A stretch of DNA of 60,423 nt from Blastococcus sp. (GTDB lineage: Bacteria; Actinomycetota; Actinomycetes; Mycobacteriales; Geodermatophilaceae). The notes under the pieces were generated by a model. It worked only from the letters and a program-made list of their open reading frames with translations, ran no database searches and was not told the DNA's origin. The stretch lies in NCBI GenBank assembly GCA_025965715.1, contig JAOPWJ010000172.1, positions 1 through 60,423 of the forward strand, in the 5' to 3' direction. The position numbers and the translations under genes are program-made. Shown here in pieces: positions 10,963 to 18,702 of the stretch (position 1 is its first letter; every line of letters starts with the position of its first letter).

Positions 10963-11642
10963 GCCGGCTGGTCCCGGTGATCGGGGGGCAGGTCGGCGCC
11001 GGCCGAGCCCGCACGGCGCGTCTTCCCGCTCAGCTTGCGGTAGGCGAACCAGAGCACGCCCACGACCACGACGGCGACGACGACGTAGTCGAGGTAGTGC
11101 AGGTTCTTCTCGATGAAGTCGCCCGCCGCGACGCCCAGGCTGACCAGCACGGTGTTCCAGATCAGGCTGCCCCCTGCGGTGAAGAGCAGGAACTGACCGA
11201 AGGGCATCCGCACCACACCCGCGGGCACGGAGATGAAGCTGCGCACGATCGGCACCATGCGCCCGAGGAAGACCGCCGAGCGCCCGTGCTTCTCGAACCA
11301 GCCGAACGTCCGGTCGACGTCCTCGGTCTCCACCAGGGGCAGCCGGTCGAGGAAGGCGTGCGAGCGCCGGGGGCCCAGCGCGAGACCGATGTAGTAGAAG
11401 AAGATCGCGCCGAGCAGGGACCCCAGGGTGGCGAAGAGGATCACCGGGACGATCGACAAGCGGCCCTGGTTGATCAACACTCCGGCCAGCCCGAGCACCG
11501 CCTCGCTGGGTATCGGCGGGATGATCGTCTCGGCGAGGATGCTCAGTCCCACACCGACGGCGCCGAGCTTGTCCACCAGGTCCAGGAGCCAGCCGGTGAT
11601 ACCACCCTGGTCGGAGGATGCAGCGGCAGCGACGAGAGACAT
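10959..11642 (-). CDS. DedA family membrane protein
   Basis: This 227-residue integral membrane protein of the DedA/VTT family has the hallmark ETIIPPIPSEAVLGLAG near residue 40. It is followed by GSLLGAIFFYYIG, and by the GRMVPIVRSFISVPAGVVRM motif that includes the conserved arginine. Such proteins scramble or flip phospholipids or undecaprenyl phosphate across the membrane and are proton-motive-force linked. ATG 11642 gives normal family length; the residues upstream in frame are not conserved-looking. First gene of the reverse operon dedA-HAD-hydrolase, all with four-base overlaps. Confidence 0.92.
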   Translation of the reverse strand: MSLVAAAASSDQGGITGWLLDLVDKLGAVGVGLSILAETIIPPIPSEAVLGLAGVLINQGRLSIVPVILFATLGSLLGAIFFYYIGLALGPRRSHAFLDRLPLVETEDVDRTFGWFEKHGRSAVFLGRMVPIVRSFISVPAGVVRMPFGQFLLFTAGGSLIWNTVLVSLGVAAGDFIEKNLHYLDYVVVAVVVVGVLWFAYRKLSGKTRRAGSAGADLPPDHRDQPA

Positions 11643-11806
11643 GGCTGCCACGGTATCCGCGGGGGCTGAAACCTGCCGGGACGCGAGCTGAGCGCGGCCT
11701 ACGTTCGGCGTCCCTCCGACAGTGCACGTCGTCTTCGGGCCGGTCGGCGACCCGGCGACCGGCGGACTGGTGGCAACCGGGACGGTCCGGCGACGGCCCG
11801 GCCTCA

Positions 11807-11822
11807 TCAACCAGACGGTTGA
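11807..11822. promoter_or_regulatory. operator 1 of the arsR operon
   Basis: Perfect inverted repeat TCAACC-N4-GGTTGA. It overlaps the proposed -35 hexamer TTGACC at 11819-11824. The same arms recur in operator 2, whose centre lies 49 bases further on. Repeats of this form are usual targets of dimeric winged-helix ArsR repressors. Confidence 0.75.
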
Positions 11823-11847
11823 CCAGGCCGGCGTGCCGGTCTACCGT
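11819..11847 (+). promoter_or_regulatory. candidate sigma-A promoter of the arsR operon
   Basis: TTGACC at 11819-11824 and TACCGT at 11842-11847 are separated by 17 bases, which is ideal spacing. The -35 lies inside operator 1, and the expected start point near 11854 falls just before operator 2. This arrangement would allow full autorepression. Confidence 0.6.
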
Positions 11848-11855
11848 CCTCCCTG

Positions 11856-11871
11856 TCAACCGAAAGGTTGA
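11856..11871. promoter_or_regulatory. operator 2 of the arsR operon
   Basis: Second perfect copy of TCAACC-N4-GGTTGA with a GAAA centre, lying between the expected transcription start and the AGGAGG ribosome-binding site at about 11877-11882. Only the four centre bases differ from operator 1. Confidence 0.75.
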
Positions 11872-11887
11872 GTAAGAGGAGGAAGCA

Positions 11888-12241
11888 GTGGCGGCGGATC
11901 CGCTCTCCCGGGTGTTCTCGGCGCTCGCCGATCCCACCCGGCGGGACATCGTGGCGCGGCTCGCGGTCGCCGACGCCACGGTCAACGAGCTCGCCGCGCC
12001 GTACGACGTGACCGTCCAGGCCGTCTCCAAGCACCTGCGGGTGCTCGAGGACGCCGGCCTGGTCAGCCGGACCCGGGAGGCCCAGCGCCGTCCGGTGCAC
12101 CTCGAGGCGACCGTGTTCGACCTGGTGACCAAGTGGATCGAGCGCTACCGCCGGGAGGCGGAGGAGCGCTACCGCCGTCTGGACGACGTCCTGCGGTCGA
12201 TGCCCGACGATCCTCCACAGAAGGAAGGAACCCCGTCGTGA
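11888..12241 (+). CDS. ArsR/SmtB family winged-helix repressor
   Basis: This 117-residue regulator contains FSALADPTRRDIVARL, the opening of an ArsR helix-turn-helix, and TVQAVSKHLRVLEDAGLV as the recognition helix. A wing with RTREAQRRPVHL follows. It has no cysteine metal site, so it belongs to the metal-independent group that is commonly paired with an AHSA1/SRPBCC gene. Start GTG 11888 sits behind AGGAGG. Two identical inverted repeats flank its promoter, so it is very likely autoregulated. Its TGA overlaps the start of the SRPBCC gene. Confidence 0.92.
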   Translation: MAADPLSRVFSALADPTRRDIVARLAVADATVNELAAPYDVTVQAVSKHLRVLEDAGLVSRTREAQRRPVHLEATVFDLVTKWIERYRREAEERYRRLDDVLRSMPDDPPQKEGTPS

Positions 12242-12723
12242 CCAGCACCACTCGGCACGAGACCCAGATCCTCGCCGACCCCGATGTTCCCCTCGTGCGG
12301 ATCGTCCGGGAGTTCGACGCGACTCCCGACAAGGTCTTCCGTGCCCACACCGACCCCGAGCTCGTCGTCCAGTGGCTCGGCCCGCGGGACCTGACGATGA
12401 CCATCGACTCCTTCGACTGCCGCACCGGTGGTTCCTACCGGTACCTGCACATCCGCGACGGCGAGGAGTACGGGTTCCACGGCTGCTTCCACGAGGTGCG
12501 CCCGAACGAGCTGATCGTCCAGACCTTCACCTTCGAGGGCTTCCCGGAGGGTGTCGCGCTGGAGAAGCTGGTCCTGGAGGACCTCGGCAACGGGCGCACC
12601 CGGCTCACGGCCACCTCGCTCGTCGACTCGTTCGCGGGCCGCGACGCCTTCCTGGCCAGCGGAATGGACGTCGGCGTCAACGAGGGCTACGAGAAGCTCG
12701 ACGAGCTCCTCGCCCGCGGATGA
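12238..12723 (+). CDS. SRPBCC (AHSA1/CalC-like) domain protein
   Basis: This 161-residue single-domain protein has the family pattern VRIVREFDATPDKVFRAHTDPELVVQWLGP, then DCRTGGSYRY, and a C-terminal helix of the type GMDVGVNEGYEKLDELL. Proteins of this group bind hydrophobic ligands in a helix-grip pocket, and some confer resistance to toxic metabolites. GTG 12238 overlaps the arsR stop (GTGA), and its own TGA overlaps the ATG of the next gene, so all three are made as a coupled set. The ligand is unknown. Confidence 0.88.
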   Translation: MTSTTRHETQILADPDVPLVRIVREFDATPDKVFRAHTDPELVVQWLGPRDLTMTIDSFDCRTGGSYRYLHIRDGEEYGFHGCFHEVRPNELIVQTFTFEGFPEGVALEKLVLEDLGNGRTRLTATSLVDSFAGRDAFLASGMDVGVNEGYEKLDELLARG

Positions 12724-13115
12724 CACACATGAGGCTCGAACTGGTGCCCGTCCCCGTCGCCGATGTCGATCGGGCCAAGGCCTTCTACGCCGAGAAGCTC
12801 GGGTTCGTCGTCGATGTCGACGTGAGCCCGGCCGACGGCGTGCGGGTGGTGCAGCTGACCCCGCCGGGGTCGGCCTGCTCGATCGGTATCGGCTCCGGCC
12901 TGCCGGTCTACGAGGCGCCGCCCGGGTCGATCAGGGGGCTGCACCTGGTGGTCGCCGACATCGAGCGGGCCCGCGCGGAGCTCGTCGCCCGCGGCGTGGA
13001 CGTCGGCGCCGTCACGGACGTCGGCGGGGGAGTGCTGTACGCCTCCTTCGAGGACCTCGACGGCAACACCTTCACCCTGCAGGAGATGCCGTGGCGCACC
13101 GGGGACGCCTTCTAG
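12720..13115 (+). CDS. VOC family (glyoxalase/bleomycin-resistance-like) protein
   Basis: This 131-residue protein has two beta-alpha-beta-beta-beta modules: LVPVPVADVDRAKAFYAEKLGF at the N terminus and a second half starting GLHLVVADIERARAEL. It ends with YASFEDLDGNTFTLQEM, where the glutamate is a usual metal ligand. Such proteins act as small dioxygenases, isomerases or antibiotic-binding proteins. It is the last gene of the arsR operon, with its ATG inside the stop region of the SRPBCC gene. It converges on the MBL gene just 1 base past its stop. Confidence 0.85.
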   Translation: MTHMRLELVPVPVADVDRAKAFYAEKLGFVVDVDVSPADGVRVVQLTPPGSACSIGIGSGLPVYEAPPGSIRGLHLVVADIERARAELVARGVDVGAVTDVGGGVLYASFEDLDGNTFTLQEMPWRTGDAF

Positions 13116-13116
13116 G

Positions 13117-13929
13117 TCACGCTCGCAGGGAGATGGTCTCGCCGCGCTGCACCGGGCGCAGCTCGCCCGGGAGCCGCCGGCGGGCCACCTCCGTGACGAA
13201 GTCGCCCAGGGGGCTTGTGAACCGGTCGTAGTCGTCGTAGTGGACGGGCACGGGGACCGGCGGCTTCAGCAGCTCGACCAGGTCGGCCCCCTGGCGGCCG
13301 TCCATGGTGACGGTGAGCCCCAGCGCCCGCGTGCCGCCCAGGTGCGGGATGAGGACGTCGAGGGGTCCGCACCTCTCCAGCACCTCCCCCAGCATGGGAC
13401 GGAACAGCGTGTCCCCGCTGATGAAACCCCTCCAGGACACCTCTGGCCCGGCGACCCCGCCACGGACCAGCTCGACCACGCTGCCCATCACCTGTGGCAG
13501 CAGCCGGGCCAGCGGTCCGGGACCGTGGACGCCGGGGACCGAGGTCACCCGCAGGGTGTCGGTGCCGCGGGTGAACTCGTGGGCCTCCCAGGCCCGGAGG
13601 TCGGCGGTGCCCGTGAACCCCCGCTGGGCGAGGCACTTCGCGGCTTCGGGCGTGGTGAGGACCGGCGTCTCCTTCGGCAGGGACTTCGTCGCGATGCGGT
13701 CCCAGTGGTCGCCGTGCATGTGCGACAGCAGGATGCCGTCCAGGGCCGGCAGCTGGGTCGGCTGCAGCGCCGGCTCGGTCAGCCGCGTGGCCCGCAGGCC
13801 GTAGCCGAGATGGGCCTTCTGCCCCCGGTGCAGGAAGTTCGGATCGGTGAGCAGCGTGAACGCGCCGATCCGCAGGAGCATCGTGGCGTTGCCGCCGAAG
13901 GTCAGGGTGACGTCGTCCGCTGCTGCCAT
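13117..13929 (-). CDS. MBL-fold metal-dependent hydrolase
   Basis: This 270-residue protein has the metallo-beta-lactamase metal motif SHMHGDHWD (HxHxDH) near residue 70, and further ligands in GVHGPGP, FISGDTLF and the C-terminal HYDDYD. It resembles the UlaG/YddR-like group of cytoplasmic MBL proteins, which hydrolyse lactones or phosphoesters; the substrate is not predictable. The gene is divergent from tldD with only 42 bases between start codons, and it ends back-to-back with the VOC gene. Confidence 0.85.
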   Translation of the reverse strand: MAAADDVTLTFGGNATMLLRIGAFTLLTDPNFLHRGQKAHLGYGLRATRLTEPALQPTQLPALDGILLSHMHGDHWDRIATKSLPKETPVLTTPEAAKCLAQRGFTGTADLRAWEAHEFTRGTDTLRVTSVPGVHGPGPLARLLPQVMGSVVELVRGGVAGPEVSWRGFISGDTLFRPMLGEVLERCGPLDVLIPHLGGTRALGLTVTMDGRQGADLVELLKPPVPVPVHYDDYDRFTSPLGDFVTEVARRRLPGELRPVQRGETISLRA

Positions 13930-13971
13930 GGGCGGGGGCTACCCGACGCAACCGGCTGGTAGACAGGGGTT

Positions 13972-15483
13972 GTGTCACCACCGCGCACCGTCGACGGGTC
14001 CTTCCTCGCGCTGCCGCTGTCCGCGTTGACCGATTCGGCGCTCACGCGCGCGGTCGACCTCGGCTGCGAGCACGCCGACATCCGCGTCGAGCGGATCCGC
14101 ACCCAGTCGATCAGCCTGCGTGACTCCCGTCCCGAGGCCTTCGCCGACGTGGAGGACCTCGGCCTCGCCGTCCGCGTGGTGCACGAGGGCACCTGGGGGT
14201 TCGCCGCCGGCGTCGTCCTCACCGCCGCGGAGGCCGTGCGGCTCGCCGAGGCGGCGGTCGCCGTCGCGCGCGTGTCCGCGGCGATGAACACCGATCGGGT
14301 GGAGCTGGCGCCCGAGCCGGCGTACCAGGGGGATTGGGTCTCCGACTACGAGATCGACCCGTTCACTGTGCCCGACGCCGAGAAGTCCGGGCTCCTGATC
14401 GAGCTCTCCGCGCAGCTGATGGCCGCCGACGGGGTCGAGCACGTGCAGAGCGGCTGCATCGCCGTCAAGGAGCAGAAGTACTACGCCGACACCGCCGGCA
14501 CGCGTACCCGCCAGCAGCGGGTGCGGATCCACCCCGAGTTCACGGCACTGACCGTCGACCGGGCCACCGGCCAGTTCGAAAGCATGCGCACGCTGGCCCC
14601 CCCGGTGGGCCGGGGCTGGGAGTACCTGACCGGCACCGGCTGGGACTGGCGCGCCGAGCTGGGCGAGATCCCCGAGCTGCTGCGCGAGAAGACGAAGGCA
14701 CCGTCGGTCGATGCCGGCCGCTACGACCTGGTCGTCGACCCGTCCAACCTCTACCTGACGATCCACGAGTCCGTCGGCCACGCCACCGAGCTCGACCGCG
14801 CGCTGGGCTACGAGGCGGCCTACGCGGGCACGTCCTTCGCCACCGTCGACACGCTCGGCAGCCTGCAGTACGGCTCGCCGCTCATGAACGTCACCGGCGA
14901 CCGGACGGCGCCGCACGGCCTGTCCACGGTCGGTTGGGACGACGAGGGCGTCGCCGGTCAGCAGTGGGACATCGTCAAGGACGGCGTCCTCGTCGGGTAC
15001 CAGGTCGATCGGAACATGGCCCGGTTGCGCGGCATGCCGCGCTCCAACGGCTGCGCGTTCGCCGACTCGTCGCGGCACGTGCCGGTGCAGCGGATGGCCA
15101 ACGTCTCGCTGCAGCCGGCAGCCGACGGGCCCTCCACCGAGGAGATCATCGCCGGGGTCGAGCGCGGGATCTACGTCGTCGGCGACAAGAGCTGGTCGAT
15201 CGACATGCAGCGGTACAACTTCCAGTTCACCGGGCAGCGCTTCTACCGGATCGAGAGCGGAAAATTGGCCGGCCAGCTGCGCGACGTCGCCTACCAGGCG
15301 ACGACGACGGACTTCTGGGGCTCGATGTCGGTGGTCGGCGGCCCCCAGACCTACGTGCTCGGCGGCGCCTTCAACTGCGGCAAGGCGCAGCCGGGGCAGG
15401 TGGCCCCGGTGAGCCACGGCTGCCCGTCGGCGCTGTTCGAGAACGTCGGCATCCTCAACACCGTCCAGGAGGCCGGTCGATGA
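13972..15483 (+). CDS. tldD: TldD-type zinc metalloprotease subunit
   Basis: This 503-residue TldD/PmbA-family protein has the catalytic zinc motif HESVGH at residues 265-270 (HExxxH) and a conserved C-terminal segment around NCGKAQPGQ. TldD is the active subunit of the TldD/TldE heterodimer, which cleaves unfolded peptides and matures modified peptides such as microcins. Starts at GTG 13972. The stop overlaps the start of the partner gene (ATGA at 15480-15483). No precursor-peptide gene is visible nearby, so a housekeeping proteolytic role is the simplest reading. Confidence 0.93.
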   Translation: MSPPRTVDGSFLALPLSALTDSALTRAVDLGCEHADIRVERIRTQSISLRDSRPEAFADVEDLGLAVRVVHEGTWGFAAGVVLTAAEAVRLAEAAVAVARVSAAMNTDRVELAPEPAYQGDWVSDYEIDPFTVPDAEKSGLLIELSAQLMAADGVEHVQSGCIAVKEQKYYADTAGTRTRQQRVRIHPEFTALTVDRATGQFESMRTLAPPVGRGWEYLTGTGWDWRAELGEIPELLREKTKAPSVDAGRYDLVVDPSNLYLTIHESVGHATELDRALGYEAAYAGTSFATVDTLGSLQYGSPLMNVTGDRTAPHGLSTVGWDDEGVAGQQWDIVKDGVLVGYQVDRNMARLRGMPRSNGCAFADSSRHVPVQRMANVSLQPAADGPSTEEIIAGVERGIYVVGDKSWSIDMQRYNFQFTGQRFYRIESGKLAGQLRDVAYQATTTDFWGSMSVVGGPQTYVLGGAFNCGKAQPGQVAPVSHGCPSALFENVGILNTVQEAGR

Positions 15484-16868
15484 GCTCCCACTCCGCGCAG
15501 GAGGTCGTCGAGCAGGCGCTGGCGGCGTCGAAGGCGGACGGGCAGGTGGCCTTCGTCGTGGAGAGCTCCGAGGCGAACCTGCGCTGGGCGTCGAACAGCC
15601 TCACCACCAACGGCGCGATGCGCTCGCGCCAGGTCGTCGTCGTCTCCTTCGTCGACGGCGGTGCGGGGATGGCGGCCGGCACCGTGACGCGCTCCGGGTC
15701 GCCGGACATCCCCGAGCTCGTCGCCGCCAGCGAGCAGGCCGCCCGCGACGCCGGACCGGCCGAGGACGCCGTTGCGCTGGTCGGCGACCAGCCGGTGAGC
15801 GGCGGGGACTGGTACGCCGACCCGGCCGAGACCTCGATCGAGGTCTTCGCCGAGTTCGCACCGGCGCTGGGCGAGGCATTCGGGGACGCCCGCGACCGGG
15901 GCGACCTGCTGTTCGGCTTCGCCGAGCACTCGCTGACGACCACCTACCTCGGCAGCTCGACCGGGCTCCGGTTGCGACACGACCAGCCGACCGGCCGCGT
16001 CGAACTCAACGGCAAGAACGCCGACTTCGGCCGTTCGGTGTGGGCCGGCAGCGGCACCCGCGACTTCCGGGACATCTCCGTGCCCGGCCTCGCCGGAGAC
16101 ATCGCCCGCAAGATGGCCTGGTCGCAGCGGCAGATCGACCTGCCGGCCGGTCGTTACGAGACCATCCTGCCGCCGTCCGCGGTGAGCGACCTGATGATCT
16201 ACCTGTACTGGACGATGGGGGCCCGGGACGCCGACGAGGGTCGCAACGTGTTCGGACGCCCCGGAGGCGGCAACCGTGTCGGTGAGCGCCTCGCCGCGCT
16301 GCCACTGACGCTGCGCAGCGACCCGGCCGCGCCGGGCCTGGAGGCGGCGCCCTTCCAGGTGGTCGCCGCATCCTCGGGTACCGCCTCGGTCTTCGACAAC
16401 GGCATGGCGACGCCCGCGGTCGACTGGATCGCCGGAGGAGTCCTGGCGAACCTCGTCCGGCCCCGGGCGTGGGCGCTGCGGACCACGGCGCCTGCCACCG
16501 CCGCCGTCGACAACCTGATCCTCGAGGATCCCACCGCCACTGCGAACCTCGACGAGATGGTGGCCGCCACCGAGCGCGGCCTGCTGCTGACCACCCTGTG
16601 GTACATCCGCGAGGTGGATCCGCAGACGCTCCTGCTGACCGGGCTCACGCGCGACGGAGTCTTCCTGATCGAGGGGGGCGAGGTGACGGGGGCGGTGAAC
16701 AACTTCCGGTTCAACGAGTCGCCGGTCGATCTGCTGGGCCGGGCCAACCAGGCGGGGCGAACCGAGCGGACCTTGCCACGGGAGTGGAACGACTGGTTCA
16801 CCCGCGCCGCCATGCCGGCCCTGCGGGTACCCGACTTCAACATGAGCAGCGTCAGCCCGGCCAGCTGA
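15480..16868 (+). CDS. TldE/PmbA-type metalloprotease subunit
   Basis: This 462-residue TldD/PmbA-family protein lacks the HExxxH motif, as expected for the non-catalytic partner TldE. It carries the family regions VESSEANLRWASNSL near the N terminus and the C-terminal GVFLIEGGEVTGAVNNFRFNESP. It builds one wall of the protected proteolytic chamber with TldD. Translationally coupled to tldD through a four-base overlap. This tandem pair is the usual actinobacterial arrangement. Confidence 0.93.
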   Translation: MSSHSAQEVVEQALAASKADGQVAFVVESSEANLRWASNSLTTNGAMRSRQVVVVSFVDGGAGMAAGTVTRSGSPDIPELVAASEQAARDAGPAEDAVALVGDQPVSGGDWYADPAETSIEVFAEFAPALGEAFGDARDRGDLLFGFAEHSLTTTYLGSSTGLRLRHDQPTGRVELNGKNADFGRSVWAGSGTRDFRDISVPGLAGDIARKMAWSQRQIDLPAGRYETILPPSAVSDLMIYLYWTMGARDADEGRNVFGRPGGGNRVGERLAALPLTLRSDPAAPGLEAAPFQVVAASSGTASVFDNGMATPAVDWIAGGVLANLVRPRAWALRTTAPATAAVDNLILEDPTATANLDEMVAATERGLLLTTLWYIREVDPQTLLLTGLTRDGVFLIEGGEVTGAVNNFRFNESPVDLLGRANQAGRTERTLPREWNDWFTRAAMPALRVPDFNMSSVSPAS

Positions 16869-17003
16869 CCCTCCTGTCACAGCCGCCCCGGTGGGAACGC
16901 GGAGTCGCCAACGGTCCCGCGAGACGTCTGGTGACAACTGACGGCGACGTCCAGTACGGAAACGGTTACGTTGAGTACCGGGATGGCGCTGGACCTCGGT
17001 GGG

Positions 17004-17037
17004 GGCAGGTTTTCCCGTCAGGTGTACAGAACCTGCC
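17004..17037. promoter_or_regulatory. 8-bp inverted repeat upstream of the cysteine-rich gene
   Basis: GGCAGGTT at 17004-17011 and AACCTGCC at 17030-17037 are perfectly complementary with an 18-base spacer that holds TGTACA. It lies about 86 bases before the GTG at 17123, inside the 254-base gap after tldE. It could be a repressor operator or a leader hairpin; the sequence does not decide. The rest of the gap shows no clear promoter. Confidence 0.4.
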
Positions 17038-17122
17038 GGACTGTGCCGATACCTGGTCCACATCGCATCACCACTGGTACCTGGCTCCCGGCGTGAGTCG
17101 GGACCGTCGAGGGGAGGACTCC

Positions 17123-17425
17123 GTGAGCAGGAGTCGCAAGCCGTCCGTCTTCCAGGTGGGCAAGATCCGGGATGACGGCCGCACCGTCGTCATCTCTGGC
17201 TGGGGTCTGGGCCTGTGCGCCCAGGGCTGCGCCTGCCACCGTCACCCGTCTGCCGGGCACCTCGCGATCGCCGAGGACCAGGCCGGCGGCCGTCTCGGCC
17301 TCGCCAGCTACAGCGATGACACCTGTGACTGCTGCGAGCCGTGGACCGCCGACGAGCTCGCGGCCATCCTGCGTGACCTCCACACCGTGGAGAGCCTGCA
17401 GGCGCAGGAGCCGCTGGCCGGCTGA
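17123..17425 (+). CDS. small cysteine/histidine-rich protein of unknown function
   Basis: This 100-residue protein begins at GTG 17123 behind a strong GGGGAGG. It contains two clusters of possible metal ligands: C32, C36, C38, H39, H41 (pattern CxxxCxCHxH) and C68, C70, C71 (CDCC). The flanking sequence is hydrophilic with no signal peptide or membrane segment, so it is probably cytosolic. I do not recognise a named family. The ligand spacing suggests zinc, copper or iron-sulfur binding, but that is inference. It stands alone between tldE and an NlpC/P60 gene, and has its own inverted repeat upstream. Confidence 0.72.
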   Translation: MSRSRKPSVFQVGKIRDDGRTVVISGWGLGLCAQGCACHRHPSAGHLAIAEDQAGGRLGLASYSDDTCDCCEPWTADELAAILRDLHTVESLQAQEPLAG

Positions 17426-17430
17426 CAGAA

Positions 17431-17475
17431 GGACCCCGTCCTGCTCACGCCTCCCACGCCGGAGGAGGGCCGCCC
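17431..17475. terminator. dispersed intergenic hairpin, copy B (degenerate)
   Basis: The 5' arm GGACCCCGTCC at 17431-17441 is identical to copy A and begins 5 bases after the stop of the cysteine-rich gene. The matching GGACGGGG arm is missing. Instead a short CCTCC/GGAGG hairpin closes near 17450-17465. It looks like a decayed copy. The rest of this 245-base gap up to 17670 shows no riboswitch. Confidence 0.45.
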
Positions 17476-17670
17476 TGCCGCCGGCGGCACCGCCCCGGCC
17501 GCCGCCGCGACAGTTGAGCGCTCCTGGGGTCGCTGTGACGAACGGTGCGTCTACTCCCCGCCCGGTCCGCGCGGCGCCCACTACAAGTCGACACCGTCTC
17601 CCTACCGTCCGTACTTACGCGCACAGAACGTCGCCCTCTTCCCGGGCACGGCGCAGAGACACGGAGGCCG

Positions 17671-18702
17671 ATGGTGCAGTCCCCGCGCACGACTTCTCGC
17701 CGCCGTTCGCGCGCCGTACTCGCCCTCGGTGCCGCGCTCGTCGCCGTGGCCACCGGGGTGCTCGCGCCCGCGCCGGCCGGCGCGGCACCTCGCACCCGGG
17801 ACGAGGTCACCGCGGCGGCCGAACAGGCCGCGAACGACCTCGCGCTCATCGACGAGCAGGTCCACCAGGCGGAGCTGACCGTCGCCGCGCAGCAGACCAC
17901 CGCACAGCGGGCCGCGACGACGGCCGCCAAGGCCAGGGCGGCGATGAAGGCCTACGAGCCCCAACTGCGCGCCATCGCGCACAGCGGCTACACCGGCAAG
18001 ACGCAGTCGCGGATCGCGGCGTTCCTCACCAGCAAGTCCGCCGGTGAGCTCGTCCAGCGCGTGGCGACTCTGGACATGCTCGCCACCCACACCAACGGCA
18101 TCATCTCCGAGGCGGCTGCCGCTCAGCGGGCCGCCGACAAGGCCCAGGCCGTCGCCGACCAGGCGGCTGCCACCGCGAAGGCGGGGCTGGCGCAGCTGCA
18201 GGGGCAGCAGGGCGAGGTCAAGAAGCGGATCGCCGACTACGAGGCCCTCTTCGCCCGGCTGTCCGCCGCCGAGCAGGCCACGGTCACCAACTCCCTCGCC
18301 GGACCGGCGCTGGCCGCGCCGTCCGCCGACCAGCTGCCGCTGGCGCCGAGCAGCGCCGCCGCGGTCGCCGTCAAGACGGCGCTGGCGCAGGTGGGCGACC
18401 GGTACGTCTGGGGCACCGCGGGTCCCAACACCTTCGACTGCTCCGGCCTGACCTCGTACGCCTACGCGGCCGCCGGATTCGCGCTGCCGCACGCCAGCCG
18501 CGCACAGGCCGGCCTGGGCCGCGCGGTCAGCCGCGCGGAGCTGCAGCCCGGCGATCTCGTCTACTTCTTCTCGCCGGTCAGCCACATCGGGCTCTACATC
18601 GGCAACGGCATGATGGTGCACGCCCGTACGTCCGGCCGGCCGGTCGCCGTCACCAGCGTGGACATGAAGGGCTACCGGGGCGCTCGCCGCATCGTCGGCT
18701 GA
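17671..18702 (+). CDS. secreted NlpC/P60 peptidoglycan endopeptidase (RipA-like)
   Basis: This 343-residue protein has a twin-arginine-rich signal region (SRRRSRAVLALGAALV) cleaved near APAGA-AP, then an Ala/Gln/Lys-rich coiled coil (about residues 45-215). The C-terminal NlpC/P60 domain has catalytic C257 in FDCSGL, H305 in SHIGLYIG and H317 in MVHA. It cuts the D-Glu to diaminopimelate bond of peptidoglycan stems during cell separation. ATG 17671 follows ACGGAGG. It is a paralogue of the gene at 53455-54516, with the same domain order. Unlike that gene, no c-di-AMP riboswitch is visible upstream. Confidence 0.92.
   Translation: MVQSPRTTSRRRSRAVLALGAALVAVATGVLAPAPAGAAPRTRDEVTAAAEQAANDLALIDEQVHQAELTVAAQQTTAQRAATTAAKARAAMKAYEPQLRAIAHSGYTGKTQSRIAAFLTSKSAGELVQRVATLDMLATHTNGIISEAAAAQRAADKAQAVADQAAATAKAGLAQLQGQQGEVKKRIADYEALFARLSAAEQATVTNSLAGPALAAPSADQLPLAPSSAAAVAVKTALAQVGDRYVWGTAGPNTFDCSGLTSYAYAAAGFALPHASRAQAGLGRAVSRAELQPGDLVYFFSPVSHIGLYIGNGMMVHARTSGRPVAVTSVDMKGYRGARRIVG

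Noticed and set aside
10963-12132. Very long reverse frame continuous with the HAD gene
   Set aside because: It passes through dedA and the arsR region in another frame with Arg/Pro-rich product. The coding start is the GTG that overlaps the dedA stop.
13972-16868. Modified-peptide (RiPP) cluster around tldD-tldE
   Set aside because: No precursor peptide or modifying enzyme lies next to the pair; the genes are also housekeeping in many Actinobacteria.
17426-17670. c-di-AMP riboswitch ahead of the first NlpC/P60 gene
   Set aside because: The diagnostic CCCGAACCCGTCAGCTAAC block and GACCCA/TGGGGTG pair are absent here.
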